Part shown: positions 47,501 to 58,336 of the stretch, piece by piece | Layout: every line of letters starts with the position of its first letter | How positions within the stretch are numbered: the stretch's first letter is position 1 | Assembly: GCA_905116865.2 (NCBI GenBank) | Contig: CAJHNH020002014.1 | Location: 62,001 to 126,000, forward strand | DNA length: 64,000 bases | Source of the DNA: Candidula unifasciata | Lineage: Eukaryota; Mollusca; Gastropoda; Stylommatophora; Geomitridae | Direction of reading: 5' to 3' | Notes under the pieces: model-generated | What the model was told of the DNA's origin: nothing | The model's input: only the letters and a program-made list of their open reading frames with translations | Databases searched by the model: none | Position numbers and translations under genes: made by a program

Positions 47501-48184
47501 ATAGAGCAATGATTGTCGTGTTTACTTTAAAAAAAAAATTTGTAACATTACTTTTTTGTCTGTTGTGAACAAAAATGCAGTTCCAAAAACAATATCTGGC
47601 ATATTTTAGTTTTCTCATGTGTATCCTCTTGAGTCGGGTTATCGGTGTTCGACTTGTAAGAATTGCAATTGTCTTAGAATACCGTGAATCAAGAAGAACA
47701 ATACCTTCTTGAGTATCTGAACATCGAAATAGCTGGCACATAAATAAAATATTCGAAGTGAATGCTATACATTTGTGACATATGAAACCTAACAGTAGCT
47801 AAGAAAATAAAGTAACTGAGAAGGTATTCATAAGAGGCGTGAGTTATCAGCACGGTAATGGCTATAAGGTATAGTAGACACTAAAGACATAAAACTGCAC
47901 CTGGCGGGGTGATTAGCAAAAGATGAGTCTTTCCATCAGGCCGCGATAAGAGTGAACTCTGCAAAAGGCTTACTTATTGATGATTTTGTTGTTTCAGGGA
48001 TATGCCGCAAAAGATCTACATTCCTCTGTGCCATATCTCCATCAGCAAAATAGAACTGATTAGTGAATCATAATAGACATTATGTAATGTGTTCTTAATT
48101 GATCTGAAGTTTTATCATATTATTTCACTGTCTTGAGACATTTACAGAGAATGTGTTATTTGACACTCAGTCTAATGCATTTGG
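44581..48184. other. No recognisable gene apart from a SINE-D copy (3.6 kb)
   Basis: G and C homopolymers lie at 46730-46743 and 46809-46822. The frames at 44641-44904, 45263-45463 and 47110-47394 show no known motif. A SINE-D copy at 46.6-46.8 kb is listed separately. Confidence 0.45.
46640..46830 (-). repeat. SINE-D, copy 2
   Basis: Read on minus, a C/G-rich start is followed by ATATGTCGTAATAGGCGACA, then TGTTAGGCCGAAAGGCTCAG and ATATCGCAATCTAGCTGTAC. The second half matches the 35.7-kb copy. The first half, GTCGTAATAGGCGAC, matches the head of SINE-C. Confidence 0.6.
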
Positions 48185-48376
48185 ACACATAATACTCTAT
48201 ACTGTAGACTTGCTGTTTGTGGAGACATTGTCTGATGAATCACAGAAACACATAATACTCAATACTGTAGACTTGCTGTTTGTGGAGACATTGTCTGATG
48301 AATCACAGAAACACATAATACTCAATACTGTAGGCTTGCTGTTTGTGGAGACATTGTCTGATGAATCACAGAAACA
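48185..48376. repeat. 63-bp minisatellite, 3 copies
   Basis: Units start ACACATAATACTC at 48185, 48248 and 48311 and are nearly identical. The unit is 21 codons, so a repeated peptide (TVDLLFVETLSDESQK) appears on +. It directly abuts the 21-bp array. Confidence 0.95.
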
Positions 48377-48423
48377 CGTTATGAGGTATTTGTTTACTGA
48401 CATGACAGGATTCCGGACAAATA

Positions 48424-51040
48424 AAGACCGCCAGCTTGGAACTAAAGATCGCTGGCATGAAACTAAAGATTGCTGATATGAAACTAAAGATTGCTGACAT
48501 GAAACTAAAGATTGCTGATATGAAACTAAAGATTGCTGACATGAAACTAAAGATTGCTGACATTAAATTAAAGATTGCTGACATGAAATTAAAGACTGCT
48601 TACATTAAATTCAAGATTGCTGACATGAAACTAAAGATTGCAGACATAAAATTAGAGACTGCTTACATTAAATTAAAGATTGCTGACATGAAACTAAAGT
48701 TTGCTGACATGAAATTAAAGATCGCTGACATGGAACTAAAGATTGTTGACATGATACTAAAGATTGTTGACATGAAATTAAAGACTGCTTACATTAAATT
48801 CAAGATTGCTGACATGAAACTAAAGATTGCAGACATAAAATTAGAGACTGCTTACATTAAATTAAAGATTGCTGACATGAAACTAAAGATTGCTGACATT
48901 AAATTAAAGATCGCTGACATGAAACTAAAGATCGCTGACATGAAATTAAAGACTGCTTACATTAAATTAAAGATCGCTGACATGAAACTAAAGTTTGCTG
49001 ACATGAAATTAAAGATCGCTGACATGGAACTAAAGATTGTTGACATGATACTAAAGATTGTTGACATGAAATTAAAGACTGCTTACATTAAATTAAAGAT
49101 CGCTGACGTGAAATTAAAGACTGCTTACATTAAATTAAAGATCGCTGACATGAAATTAAAGACTGCTTTCATTAAATTAAAGATCACTGACATTAAATTA
49201 AAGGTCGCTGATAAGAAATTAAAGACCGCCAGCTTGAAATTAAAGACTTCTTACATTAAATTAAAGATTGCTAACATGAAATTAAAGATCGCTGACATGA
49301 AATTAAACATCGCTGACACGAAACTGAAGATTGCTGATATGAAACTAATGATTGCTGACATGAAACTAAAGATTGCGGACATAGAACTAAAGATTGCTGA
49401 CATGAAACTAGAGATTGCTGACATGAAACTAAAGACTGCTGACATGAAATTAAAGACTGCTGACATAAAACAAAAAATTGCTGACAAATTGAGAGATTGC
49501 TGACATGAAACTAAATTTTGCTGACATAAAACTAAAGATTGCTGACATAAAAATAAAGACTACTGACATACAACTAAATATTGCTCAGATGAAATTAAAG
49601 ACTGCTGACATACAACAACTAAAGACTGATCACATAAAATTAACGGCTCTGTACATAAACTAAAGATTGCTAACATGAAATTAAAGATCGCTGACATGAA
49701 ATTAAACATCGCTGACACGAAACTGAAGATTGCTGATATGAAACTAATGATTGCTGACATGAAACTAAAGATTGCGGACATAGAACTAAAGATTGCTGAC
49801 ATGAAACTAGAGATTGCTGACATGAAACTAAAGACTGCTGACATGAAATTAAAGACTGCTGACATAAAACAAAAAATTGCTGACAAATTGAGAGATTGCT
49901 GACATGAAACTAAATTTTGCTGACATAAAACTAAAGATTGCCGACATAAAAATAAAGACTACTGACATACAACTAAATATTGCTCAGATGAAATTAAAGA
50001 CTGCTGACATACAACAACTAAAGACTGATCACATAAAATTAACGGCTCTGTACATAAACTAAAGATTGCTAACATGGAACTAAAGATCGCTGACATGAAA
50101 CTAAAGATCGCTGACATGAAACTAAAGATTGCTGAAATGAAACTAAAGATCGCTGACATGAAACTAAAGATTGCTGACATGAAACTAAAGATCGCTGACA
50201 TGGAACTAAAGATTGCTGCCATGGAACTAAAGATTGCTGACATGGAACTAAAGATCGCTAACATGGAACTAAAGATCGCTGACATAGAACTAAAGATTGC
50301 CGACATGGAACTAAAGATCGCTGACATGGAACTAAAGATTGCTGACATAGAACTAAAGATTGCTAACATGGAACTAAAGATCGCTGACATGAAACTAAAG
50401 ATTGCTGATTTGAAACTAAAGATCGCTGACATGAAACTAAAGATTGCTGACATGGAACTAAAGATTGCTGACATGGAACCAAAGATTGCTGCCATGGAAC
50501 TAAAGATTGCTGACATGGAACTAAAAATTGCTGCCATGGAACTAAAGATTGCTGACATGGAACTAAATATTGTTGACTCAAAACTAAAGATTGATGATAT
50601 GAAACTAAAGATTGCTGACATGAAACTAAAGATTGCGGACATAGAACTAAAGATTGCTGACATGAAACTAGAGATTGCTGACATGAAACTAAAGACTGCT
50701 GACATGAAATTAAAGACTGCTGATATAAAACAAAAAATTGCTGACGAATTGAGAGATTGCTGACATGAAACTAAATTTTGTTGACATAAAACTAAAGACC
50801 GCTGACATACAATAACGACTTCTGTAATTGCACTAAAGTTTGCTCACATCGGATTTAAAATTACTGGCATAAAACTAAAGATTGCTGACATAAAACTAAA
50901 GATTGCTGACATAAAATAAAGACTACTGACATACAACTAAAGATTGCTCAGATGATATTAAAGACTGCCGACAACAACTAAAGACTGATCACATAAAATT
51001 AACGGCTCTGTACATAAACTAAAGACTGCTTACATATAAC
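48424..51040 (+). repeat. 21-bp satellite encoding a heptad (ADMKLKI) repeat
   Basis: About 120 tandem units of 21 bp lie here, each seven codons reading A-D-M-K-L-K-I, with common variants E for K, I or V for M, T-A-Y for I-A-D, and T for I. Long frames result on +: 48457-49503 from its first ATG (TTG at 48436 is not a normal start), 49675-49902 and 50074-50763. Minus-strand frames (FMSAIFS repeats) are also open. Hydrophobic residues recur with heptad spacing, so a translated product would be a coiled coil. No promoter, splice signal or sign of selection is visible, so I annotate a satellite rather than a gene. Confidence 0.93.
49262..50059. repeat. Higher-order repeat: two near-identical 399-bp blocks
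   Basis: Block 49262-49660 is repeated at 49661-50059. Landmarks such as TAAAGATTGCTAACATGAAA (49262 and 49661) and AACGGCTCTGTACATAAACT (49642 and 50041) are exactly 399 bp apart, which is nineteen 21-bp units. Both blocks carry the same frame-breaking variant (GAGAGATTGCTGA). A third, rearranged copy of the end segment reaches 51022. A smaller 189-bp (nine-unit) duplication occurs between 48601 and 48790. Confidence 0.93.
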
Positions 51041-52318
51041 AGAACAGATTAAATCCTGCTAGCATATATCTAAAGACTGCTCACATATAACAGAAGATAA
51101 TACATCCTGTTGGCATACATCTAAAGGCTGCTCAAATATAACCGAAGAGATTAAATCCTGCTAGCATACATCTAAAGACTGCTCACATATAGCAGATGAG
51201 ATTAAATCCTGCTAGCATACATTTAAAGACTACTCACATATGACGGAAGAGATTCAAATCCTGCTAGCATTCATTTAAAGACTGCTCACATATAACAGAA
51301 AGATTAAATCCTGTTAGCATACATTTAAAGACTGCTCAAATAGAAGAGATTAAATCCTGCTAGCATACATTTAAAAACTGCTCACATAGAAGAGATTGAT
51401 CCTGCTAGCATACCCCTAAAGACTGCTCACATAGAAGAGATTAAATCCTGCTAGCATACATTTAAAGACTGCTCACATAGAAGGGATTAAATCCTGCTAG
51501 CATACATTTAAAGATGCTCACATATTAGAGATTAAATCCTGCTAGCATACATTTAAAGATGCTCACATATAAGAGATTAATTTCCTGCTAGCATTCATTT
51601 AAAGACTGCTCACATATAACAGAAGAGATTAAATCCTGCTAGCATACATCTAAAGACTGCTTACATAGAAGAGATTAAATCCTGCTAGCATATATTTAAA
51701 GACTGCTCACATATAACAGAAGAGATTAAATCCTGCTAGTATATATTTAAAGACTGCTCACATATAACAAAAAGATTAAATCCTGTTAGCATACATTTAA
51801 AAACTGCTCAAATAGAAGAGATTAAATCCTGCTAGCATACATTTAAAAACTGCTCACATAGAAGAGATTGATCCTGCTAGCATACCTCTAAAGACTGCTC
51901 ACATAGAAGAGATTAAATCCTGCTAGCATACATTTAAAGACTGCTCACATAGAAGGGATTAAATCCTGCTAGCATACATTTAGAGATGCTCACATATAAG
52001 AGATTAAATCCTGCTAGCGTACATTTAAAGATGCTCACATAGAAGAGATTAAATCCTGCTAGCATATATTTAAAGATGCTCACATATAAGAGATTAAATC
52101 CTGCTAGCATACATTTAAAGATGCTCACATAGAAGAGATTAAATCCTGCTAGCGTACATTTAAAAACTGCTCACATAGAAGAGATTAAATCCTGCTAGCA
52201 TACATTTAAAGATGCTCACATATAAGAGATTAAATCCTGCTAGCATACATTTAAAGATGCTCACATATAAGAGATTAAATCCTGCTAGCGTACATTTAAA
52301 GACTGCTCATAAATAAAC
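51041..52318. repeat. 45-bp satellite derived from the 21-bp array
   Basis: About 28 units of roughly 41-54 bp (most often 45) contain AGATTAAATCCTGCTAGCAT and ACATTTAAAGANTGCTCACA. Each unit looks like two diverged 21-bp monomers (both halves carry AA..CTGCT..CAT) plus insertions. After 52320 the sequence returns to 21-bp-type monomers, so this block lies inside the larger array. Confidence 0.92.
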
Positions 52319-52480
52319 TAAAGCCTGCTGGCATAAAACTAAAGATGAAAATAGAGACTGCTTACACGAAACTAAAGACTGCCAGCGAAGGCCTTTCTTT
52401 TCCATGAGACACAAAAGATTGCTTATATCAAATTAAAGACTGCTGGCTTAAAACCTAAGACTGATCACATGACATGAAAG
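52319..52480. repeat. Degenerate right edge of the 21-bp array
   Basis: Words such as ACTAAAGACTGCCAGC, AATTAAAGACTGCTGGC and AAACTAAAGATGAAA recur with roughly 21-bp spacing, then fade. Confidence 0.75.
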
Positions 52481-52577
52481 TCAACGATAAAGATATTATC
52501 CATCATATATCACATTTGATTATGGTTAGAACCCATGCTTGATTCACTCTGTGATGCAACCTGTGAATCTTCCACAG

Positions 52578-52697
52578 GAGGGCGAGGCAGCAGATCTGCA
52601 GGATCACTGGTACTTGGTGGACACCCATGGCCAGAAGTTCAGACTGCCGAAAACCATGCTGTTCCTGGGCAGTGATGAATGTGATGTCATCGTGGCG
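52578..52697 (+). CDS. CEP170-like: Coding exon: N-terminal part of an FHA domain (CEP170-like)
   Basis: The exon is bounded by an acceptor (TGTGAATCTTCCACAG) and a good donor (GTAGGT). It is exactly 40 codons in phase 0: EGEAADLQDHWYLVDTHGQK, then FRLPKTMLFLGSDECDVIVA. The pattern WxLVxxxGxxxRLPxxMxFxGxx(E/D)CD is that of the forkhead-associated domain at the start of CEP170/CEP170B, centrosomal microtubule-binding proteins. FHA domains bind phosphothreonine peptides. The phosphate-binding Ser/Arg and the (D/N)xxH block would lie in the next exon, which I could not find in the window. The first exon may be at 42.59 kb. The FHA call is fairly firm; the exact orthologue is inference. Confidence 0.68.
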
Positions 52698-53499
52698 GTA
52701 GGTCGGGCTACTTTCACTTTTGTTCATGGCTTCGTATTTAGATAACCAGGACACACCGTAAATTTTAGCACTTTAATTGTATACGACCACAATCTCATCA
52801 GCTTCGAGATTTGGTAGTGAAAACCCCAGAACGTTCCATAGTATGGGGGGGGGGGGATTAGGGTGAGGCTTTGTAGTAGTCGCTGTTAACTTTACACTAA
52901 CCCTCCCTATAATTTGGCAGTATCATGGGAAACCCATAAGAATCTCTAGGGATTCCCTACGAAGTCTCAAAATCAATTAGATGTGGTCTTATAAAATGTA
53001 AGTACCTAAATTTCTCACCGCTTTGCTTGGCATATTTCACTGTATCTCTTCCAGTGTGCACTATAGTATGTAGTACATCAGTATGTTCCAACGCAAAACA
53101 GTACATGCCTTTGACTTTAATGTGCAAATCAGGTAGTCAGTTAAACAACTCACCACTGAAGTCTTAGAAGACTTAGATTTACAACTTGATCTGTTTTCGG
53201 TTTTGTTTCGTTAGCAATAATTAGTGAGACTGGCGATATTGATTCCCACTGCTTCACTAGAAGCACCTCCCATCAGATCTTTTCTGATTGTGACAAATTA
53301 CCTGGAAGGCACACACCCTATCTGTGATATGTCTTTATATTATGACCCACCATGCTTTGCTCACTGACGGCCTTGTTTAAGGTCACCGAATGCGTAACCC
53401 TCTATGTAACTTCACCCCTGTCTGACCACAGCTGGCACCTGTAAGTAAGATACTAGATATGAATAACCCTGTGTGGGTGGGGTGGGTGGGGAAATAAGC
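52698..53499. other. Intronic DNA, nothing recognisable
   Basis: A G run lies at 52846-52856 and G/C-rich patches at 53470-53523. No further FHA-coding exon was found here. Confidence 0.45.
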
Positions 53500-53832
53500 C
53501 AACTGCCCCCCCCCCCACCCCCCGAAATACAAACATGGCGTAAAAGTTAACTAACTAGGAGTGTTTAGTTTAAATTCGCGGTGTATGTTGCCTGTCAGGC
53601 GAAGAACAATAGCCTGCATCCAAATAAGCCAGATCTCTAAAACGAATGTGCCTCTGAAAGGCAAGTTCTGTGACAATGCTCAAGTCCAGAAAAGGACGGG
53701 CAGTCAAAACTGTTTCAGTCAAAACTGTTTCGCCGGAGTTTAGAACCAGTTAACTCGAAGAAGAGAAAGAAGAAGAAGAAGAAGAAGAAGAAGAAGAAGA
53801 AGAAGAAGAAGAAGAAGAAGAAGAGGAAGAGG
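53500..53832 (+). repeat. SINE-C copy e with long (GAA)n tail
   Basis: It contains GGCGTAAAAGTTAACTAAC, GCCTGTCAGGCGAAGAAC, CAGATCTCTAAAACGAATGT, CAAGTCCAGAAAAGGACG and GTTTCGCCGGAGTTTAGAAC. A 70-bp GAA tract follows (about 53757-53830). Confidence 0.82.
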
Positions 53833-54487
53833 AAGCAGAAAGAAAAAAGGAAAAAGACGATATGAATCAAAATTCAGGCTCTAGTTACTGGGTCAATGAA
53901 CACATGCAGTTTTAAAATTCAAGCTGAAACGTTTAAAAGTAAAAGTATAATGTTTTCCAAAAACAAAAACCCCAAAAAATGCCCATCCACAGAATGGCAA
54001 AAGTGAAATGTGAAGAAATTTCAGTTGCTTGTCTGGATAATGTCCAGTTGCTTGAGAACTGCATACCAGAGCTACATAGTAGTTGGTCCAAGATAGTTAG
54101 CCTAACTGGTGGTTCATTTTTCCTTTCTTCTTTCAGTGGTTTATTTCTTCTTTCTTCTTCGATCTAAGACGATACAAACAAGAAATAGGTCTTAATCTAT
54201 TGTCATCTAGTTTAAGAAGTGTTGGTCGTACGTGAAAATTTCTGGAATCCTATGTTAAACTTCCGTCTGCAGGCAGCCATTACTGTGTTTGTATCGTCTG
54301 CATCACTGGTCGGTCCGGCGATTGTCCCCTCCTGTCGTGTACTGGATGTCTACATGACCGGCCCGCCCTGTCCTGTGTTATGCTGATTGACTTTGGCGAT
54401 CCGTCCTCGTCTGGGATCATTACTTCCAACCCCCCCCCTCCCCACCCCCCTCGTCTCTTTAAAAAAAAATCATCATCATCAACGTCA
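53833..54487. other. No confident gene
   Basis: A frame at 53979-54167 (+) reads MAKVKCEEISVACLDNVQLL, then ENCIPELHSSWSKIVS. It is protein-like but unrecognised and without clear splice sites. Confidence 0.35.
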
Positions 54488-54647
54488 TCATTTGAACGGC
54501 TATGTGAACGGTTAGGACGCCGTCCTCTCGTTCGGGAGGGCTGGGTTTTAATCCTCCGTATGTAGAGGAATATTTTTTGTCGGGAGCAAAAATTAAGTAG
54601 AGATCTGCACAGTCCGTGGCGACTGCACTAGCCATGTGACCCCAAAT
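54488..54647 (+). mobile_element. tRNA-derived SINE (third type), one copy
   Basis: CTATGTGAACGGTTAGGACG (A-box region), then TCTCGTTCGGGAGGGCTGGG, then TTTTAATCC give a tRNA-like layout with a degraded B box (GGTTTTAATCC). The 3' end is interrupted by or abuts the hAT MITE at 54648. Confidence 0.6.
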
Positions 54648-54852
54648 CAGTGGTTCTCAACCTTTCTAATGCCCCGACCCTTTAATGCAGTTCCTTACGC
54701 TGTAGCGACCCCTAGCGACCCCAAAACATTCAATTATTTTGGTTACTGCTTCATAATTTGAATAAATATGTTTTCCGATGGTCTTAGGCAATCTCTATGA
54801 AAGGATCATTCGACCCAATAAAGGGTCGCGATCCACAGGTTGAGAACTGGTG
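54648..54852 (+). mobile_element. Short hAT MITE (CAGTGGTTCTCAACC type)
   Basis: The 205-bp element begins CAGTGGTTCTCAACCTTTC and ends GGTTGAGAACTGGTG, imperfect inverted repeats of hAT form. Internal words, CGACCCTTTAATGCAGTTCC, TTTTCCGATGGTCTTAGGC and AAAGGGTCGCGATCCACAGG, closely follow the non-autonomous hAT families of this start sequence that I know from mammals (URR1/Charlie-like). No protein is encoded. The flanking 8-mers (CCCCAAAT and CTTGTTAA) do not match, so the TSD is lost or an end is misplaced. Confidence 0.82.
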
Positions 54853-55674
54853 CTTGTTAAACCATCAAGCTGTAGACTTCCCAATTCTGCGCAGACCTAA
54901 TGCAGTGAATACCGTGAATAACGAAAGAGTGATTGTTTTGAATCTACACACCTTTTAGAATGGTAGTTACCAGTGTCTGCTGTTCACTTTCAACCTTGTT
55001 AGTATAATTGATTCTATTGTATGTGGATCTTTCAAAAGGTAGTAGGGATATATGAAATGATACCCGTATACCAGTGGAGTCATACACGGACCGAATGAAT
55101 GAATCTTAAGAGGCTCTTGTATTTGCATTTAAACAGCTTTAGATACAAGACACATAATTTCTATAGGTATAATACTTTCTTAGCATTGGGCGTTGAAAGA
55201 CACGGATTGTTCTGTAAGTAATCACTTGAGCTAGGTCTTAACCAAATGTGAAACACTTCGAGCTGCGAGTTTGTTAAGCAAGATAAAAAAAAACTGGCGA
55301 GTATAAAGCCTTTGGAGCTGTCGTTGAAGGTTACTAATTATCTGTGCAGTTAGAAATGATTCTAGGACATATTCAGCTAGCTTTCAGAGGATTTAATTGT
55401 GGAAATGCATATGCTCAAGATAAGAAGATGAGAAAGCCACTTTAACACAAGCTACACAACTAGCACACGACAGGAAGCTTTATCTAACTTCTCTCTGTGA
55501 CGCTATAAGCAGTAGGAGAAAAGAAAAGGGGGAACAACTGAATGTTTCGAATATCAATACAGTTATGTTTCATTTGGTGAAGAGTGGCAGAGATGAGATG
55601 ATTGGTTGGTTGTTAAAGAAAACCCATCACCGAAAGCAGTTGTTAGTTTACCCGCATGTTGTAGTAGGGTTTCT
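54853..55674. other. No recognisable gene
   Basis: No motif or repeat match was found. Confidence 0.45.
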
Positions 55675-55993
55675 CCGAGTGGTTTCCGGGACCCTATTTT
55701 GGGAGAAATGGAATTGACCCATCTCGCCCCTGATATCATACCGTAAAAGTCGACTGTATAGGGGCGTTTCCTTCAGAGTTGGATTCATCTGCTTGAAAGG
55801 CGAGGAACCAACAGTCTGCATACAAGTAAGCCAGATTTATAAAACTACTGTGCGCGCAAAGCTCAAGTTCTAGAACAAAATCAAAATCCAGAAGTAGACT
55901 AACATCTAGAACTTTCCGTTGGAGTTCACAGCTGGTGAACATGAAGAAGAGAAACAAAGAAGAAGCAGAAAGAGACGAAGAAGAAGAATCTAA
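55675..55993 (+). repeat. SINE-C copy f
   Basis: It contains CGTAAAAGTCGACTGTA, CTTGAAAGGCGAGGAACC, AACAGTCTGCATACAAGTAA, AACTTTCCGTTGGAGTTCAC and AGCTGGTGAACATGAAGAAG, ending in a GAA-rich tail with interruptions. Confidence 0.85.
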
Positions 55994-56645
55994 TGACAGC
56001 TCAGTGTCTCCGTCCTTCTTATCTAGGATATTTTCATTCATCTAGACTAGTGCATTGCAAAGAGACGCTACCACCCCCTCATGGGGTGGGGGGCACTGGG
56101 GCATTCTTTGTCTTGCTGAATTCATTTATTTATATTCTTACTTGTGTTGCACTGATTACATGATGTTTTGTTATTTTGGATTCTGTGGTTAGTGTCCGTC
56201 CTTCACAATTCTTAAGTTGTCTAGACTCTCTGGTGTATTGTTTTAATTCATGTTATTCTTTGTTAATTTGACTAGCATAGGATTACTATCTAGTCTGGGG
56301 GCTTAAAAATAACGGGGAAACAGTCCAAGTTGCGCGTAGGAATGTTTCTGAAATACTATAGTGCCATAATTTAGTCGCCTCACCTCTGAAGTATGTTGGA
56401 TGCTCTTTGGAGTTGCAGGATACCGCCTAGACTAGTGCTAGCCAACATCTCAACACTTAAACTACTTCAGATTGTCTTTTTGGTTCATTAGGGGAAACCC
56501 TAACAAAGACACGTGACACCAGCGTTATGTGACACTTTGATTTTGAGTAAAAAACAAGCAAACCAACAGACAACAACAACAACAATACACGTTCTGTACC
56601 TACGATAGTGTTTAATAAAAAGACTCTTCCACAGGTCAGTAAAAC

Positions 56646-56677
<32 letters not shown>

Positions 56678-57407
56678 CGGTCAGAAATGTTCCTGGTTCA
56701 CCTAATTGACATTACAAAATGTTGTAAGGAACAAGTTTTCAACAGCCAGCTGTTTAGAACCAATGCTTGTTGATTATTATTGTTTAAACATCTATTGAAA
56801 ACACAGCAACGCCTCCTGTCTTCTTCAAAGGTCATTGAAGACAGAAGAAAACTAGATAAAGAATTGGGGTCTAAAGCTTTCATAGAACTGCTTCCTCTTT
56901 CCAGACGATTGTGTTATATTGTGTTATAAAGAAGCATGTGAAGCCTGGCCAGTTAAGGTCAGGGATGAATCTCCTCCTCTCTCCATAGTTGGTCCAAAGG
57001 AAAGGTAACACCAGCACTGCTCTGTCTGCCCTTCGAAGCTTTCTCTTAGGCCAGCTGCCAACCAAGGCTATGGGCTTGTCTGCTCTGCCATAACATTGTT
57101 TTCAGGTTTCCTCCTCTCAGAGTAGGTAAGCCTGTCATCTCCTCAATGAGCTTCTCCCCTGAAGGCGTTGGCACAGTGTGGATTGTTGCAAGTTTGTAAT
57201 ACACAGCTCAACATTCGGCGTTAAGAGATAACTTGTAGTACCGACTGTTATACATTAGCTCAGTCATTTCAGACTGAAAGGTTTCCAACTAAACTAGACT
57301 ACACAACAACAGTCTGTATTCTCTTCTTAACACAAAGAAAGAATATTTATTTTTGCAAACTCCAAATATCTTAGATACACCCATGTCATTTCAGTGTTAT
57401 TCTGTCT

Positions 57408-57408
57408 T

Positions 57409-57496
<88 letters not shown>
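57408..57496. repeat. (CT)n microsatellite
   Basis: About 44 CT units with one TG interruption. The Ser/Leu and Arg/Glu frames through it are translations of the repeat. Confidence 0.95.
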
Positions 57497-57498
<2 letters not shown>

Positions 57499-57734
57499 CT
57501 CCTCTCTCTATTTGACATTCGATCAGAGTCTTCTTCTTGTAATTCTCCCTACCAGTGGTTTTCACATGAGAAGACCACAAACCTCACGACATGTGTCCTC
57601 CACTGATCCATACAGTTTGATTTCCACCGGAATACCAACATGCAAATCACACAGCAAGTCTACTTTCTCTCCTGCACACCAAGAAATCATATTTATAATG
57701 TTTGCAAATCACCCAAGATCTCATATACACCCAC

Positions 57735-57910
57735 ATTCTTTTCATGGTATACTAGACACTAAACTCCCTTGGAAGCCAAACTTAGAAGAAAAATTCAATG
57801 AAATGTTATATAAAAATGACTGTAATGAAAACACAAAATGGATGGATCGAACTGGGGAGCCAGTACAGAAAATATTAAACCAATTCTACACTGGGGCTCT
57901 CATGGGCTGA
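57735..57910 (+). pseudogene. Possible RT thumb-region remnant
   Basis: The frame reads HGILDTKLPWKPNLEEKFNE. This resembles the FLGVxLDxKLTWKPHIE block that follows the catalytic box in non-LTR RTs. The following sequence has no clear continuation. Confidence 0.4.
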
Positions 57911-58336
57911 GGCAGTGAAAACCAGTTTGAGAGAACTACGCAAGGTTCCAAATATGAAGAGGACTCATAGCCTAAATTAAGAAAACTGTTGTCTTAGAAC
58001 ACTCTGATTTCCTAGACGGTATAAAACCCTCACTTAGTTTGAAAAGCTCAGAAAGTTTACAACCATCTGCTTATCCGTCAATTTCAACAGAGAACCCAAA
58101 AATATTAATATAAAAAGGTAAACAACATCTTGCAAAAGGATCTTTGACACATCATGCGAAGCTGCCATTCGGTTATAACATAACATAACCATTGACCCGT
58201 TATGGTCGTGGAGGTGTATTGATGGAAGCACTAGCACATAAAACCAGCCATTTTTTTCTGTCTTTAGCTTGATGAATACTTACGCTTGATAACTTAGTCC
58301 TGTCCATTTCTCGATATTGTCATCCCAGGTTATTTT

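Larger units (their letters stand above)
55994..58336. other. No confident gene; GA and CT microsatellites
   Basis: (GA)n lies at 56648-56673 and (CT)n at about 57408-57496. On the minus strand at 57060-57180 a protein-like stretch (EKLIEEMTGLPTLRGGNLK, then TMLWQSRQAHSLGWQLA) appears without any family I know. Confidence 0.45.

Noticed and set aside
48215..48310. Hammerhead-ribozyme look-alike (CTGATGA...GAAAC) in each 63-bp unit
   Set aside because: The bases between CTGATGA and GAAAC cannot form stem II, and the sequence before CTGATGA does not pair with the sequence after the possible GTA cleavage site.
48436..49503. A 355-residue coiled-coil protein gene
   Set aside because: The supposed start is TTG; the frame simply follows a 21-bp tandem repeat that is also open on the other strand; no splice or promoter support.
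49959..50705. A 248-residue hydrophobic membrane protein on minus
   Set aside because: Antisense translation of the same 21-bp satellite.
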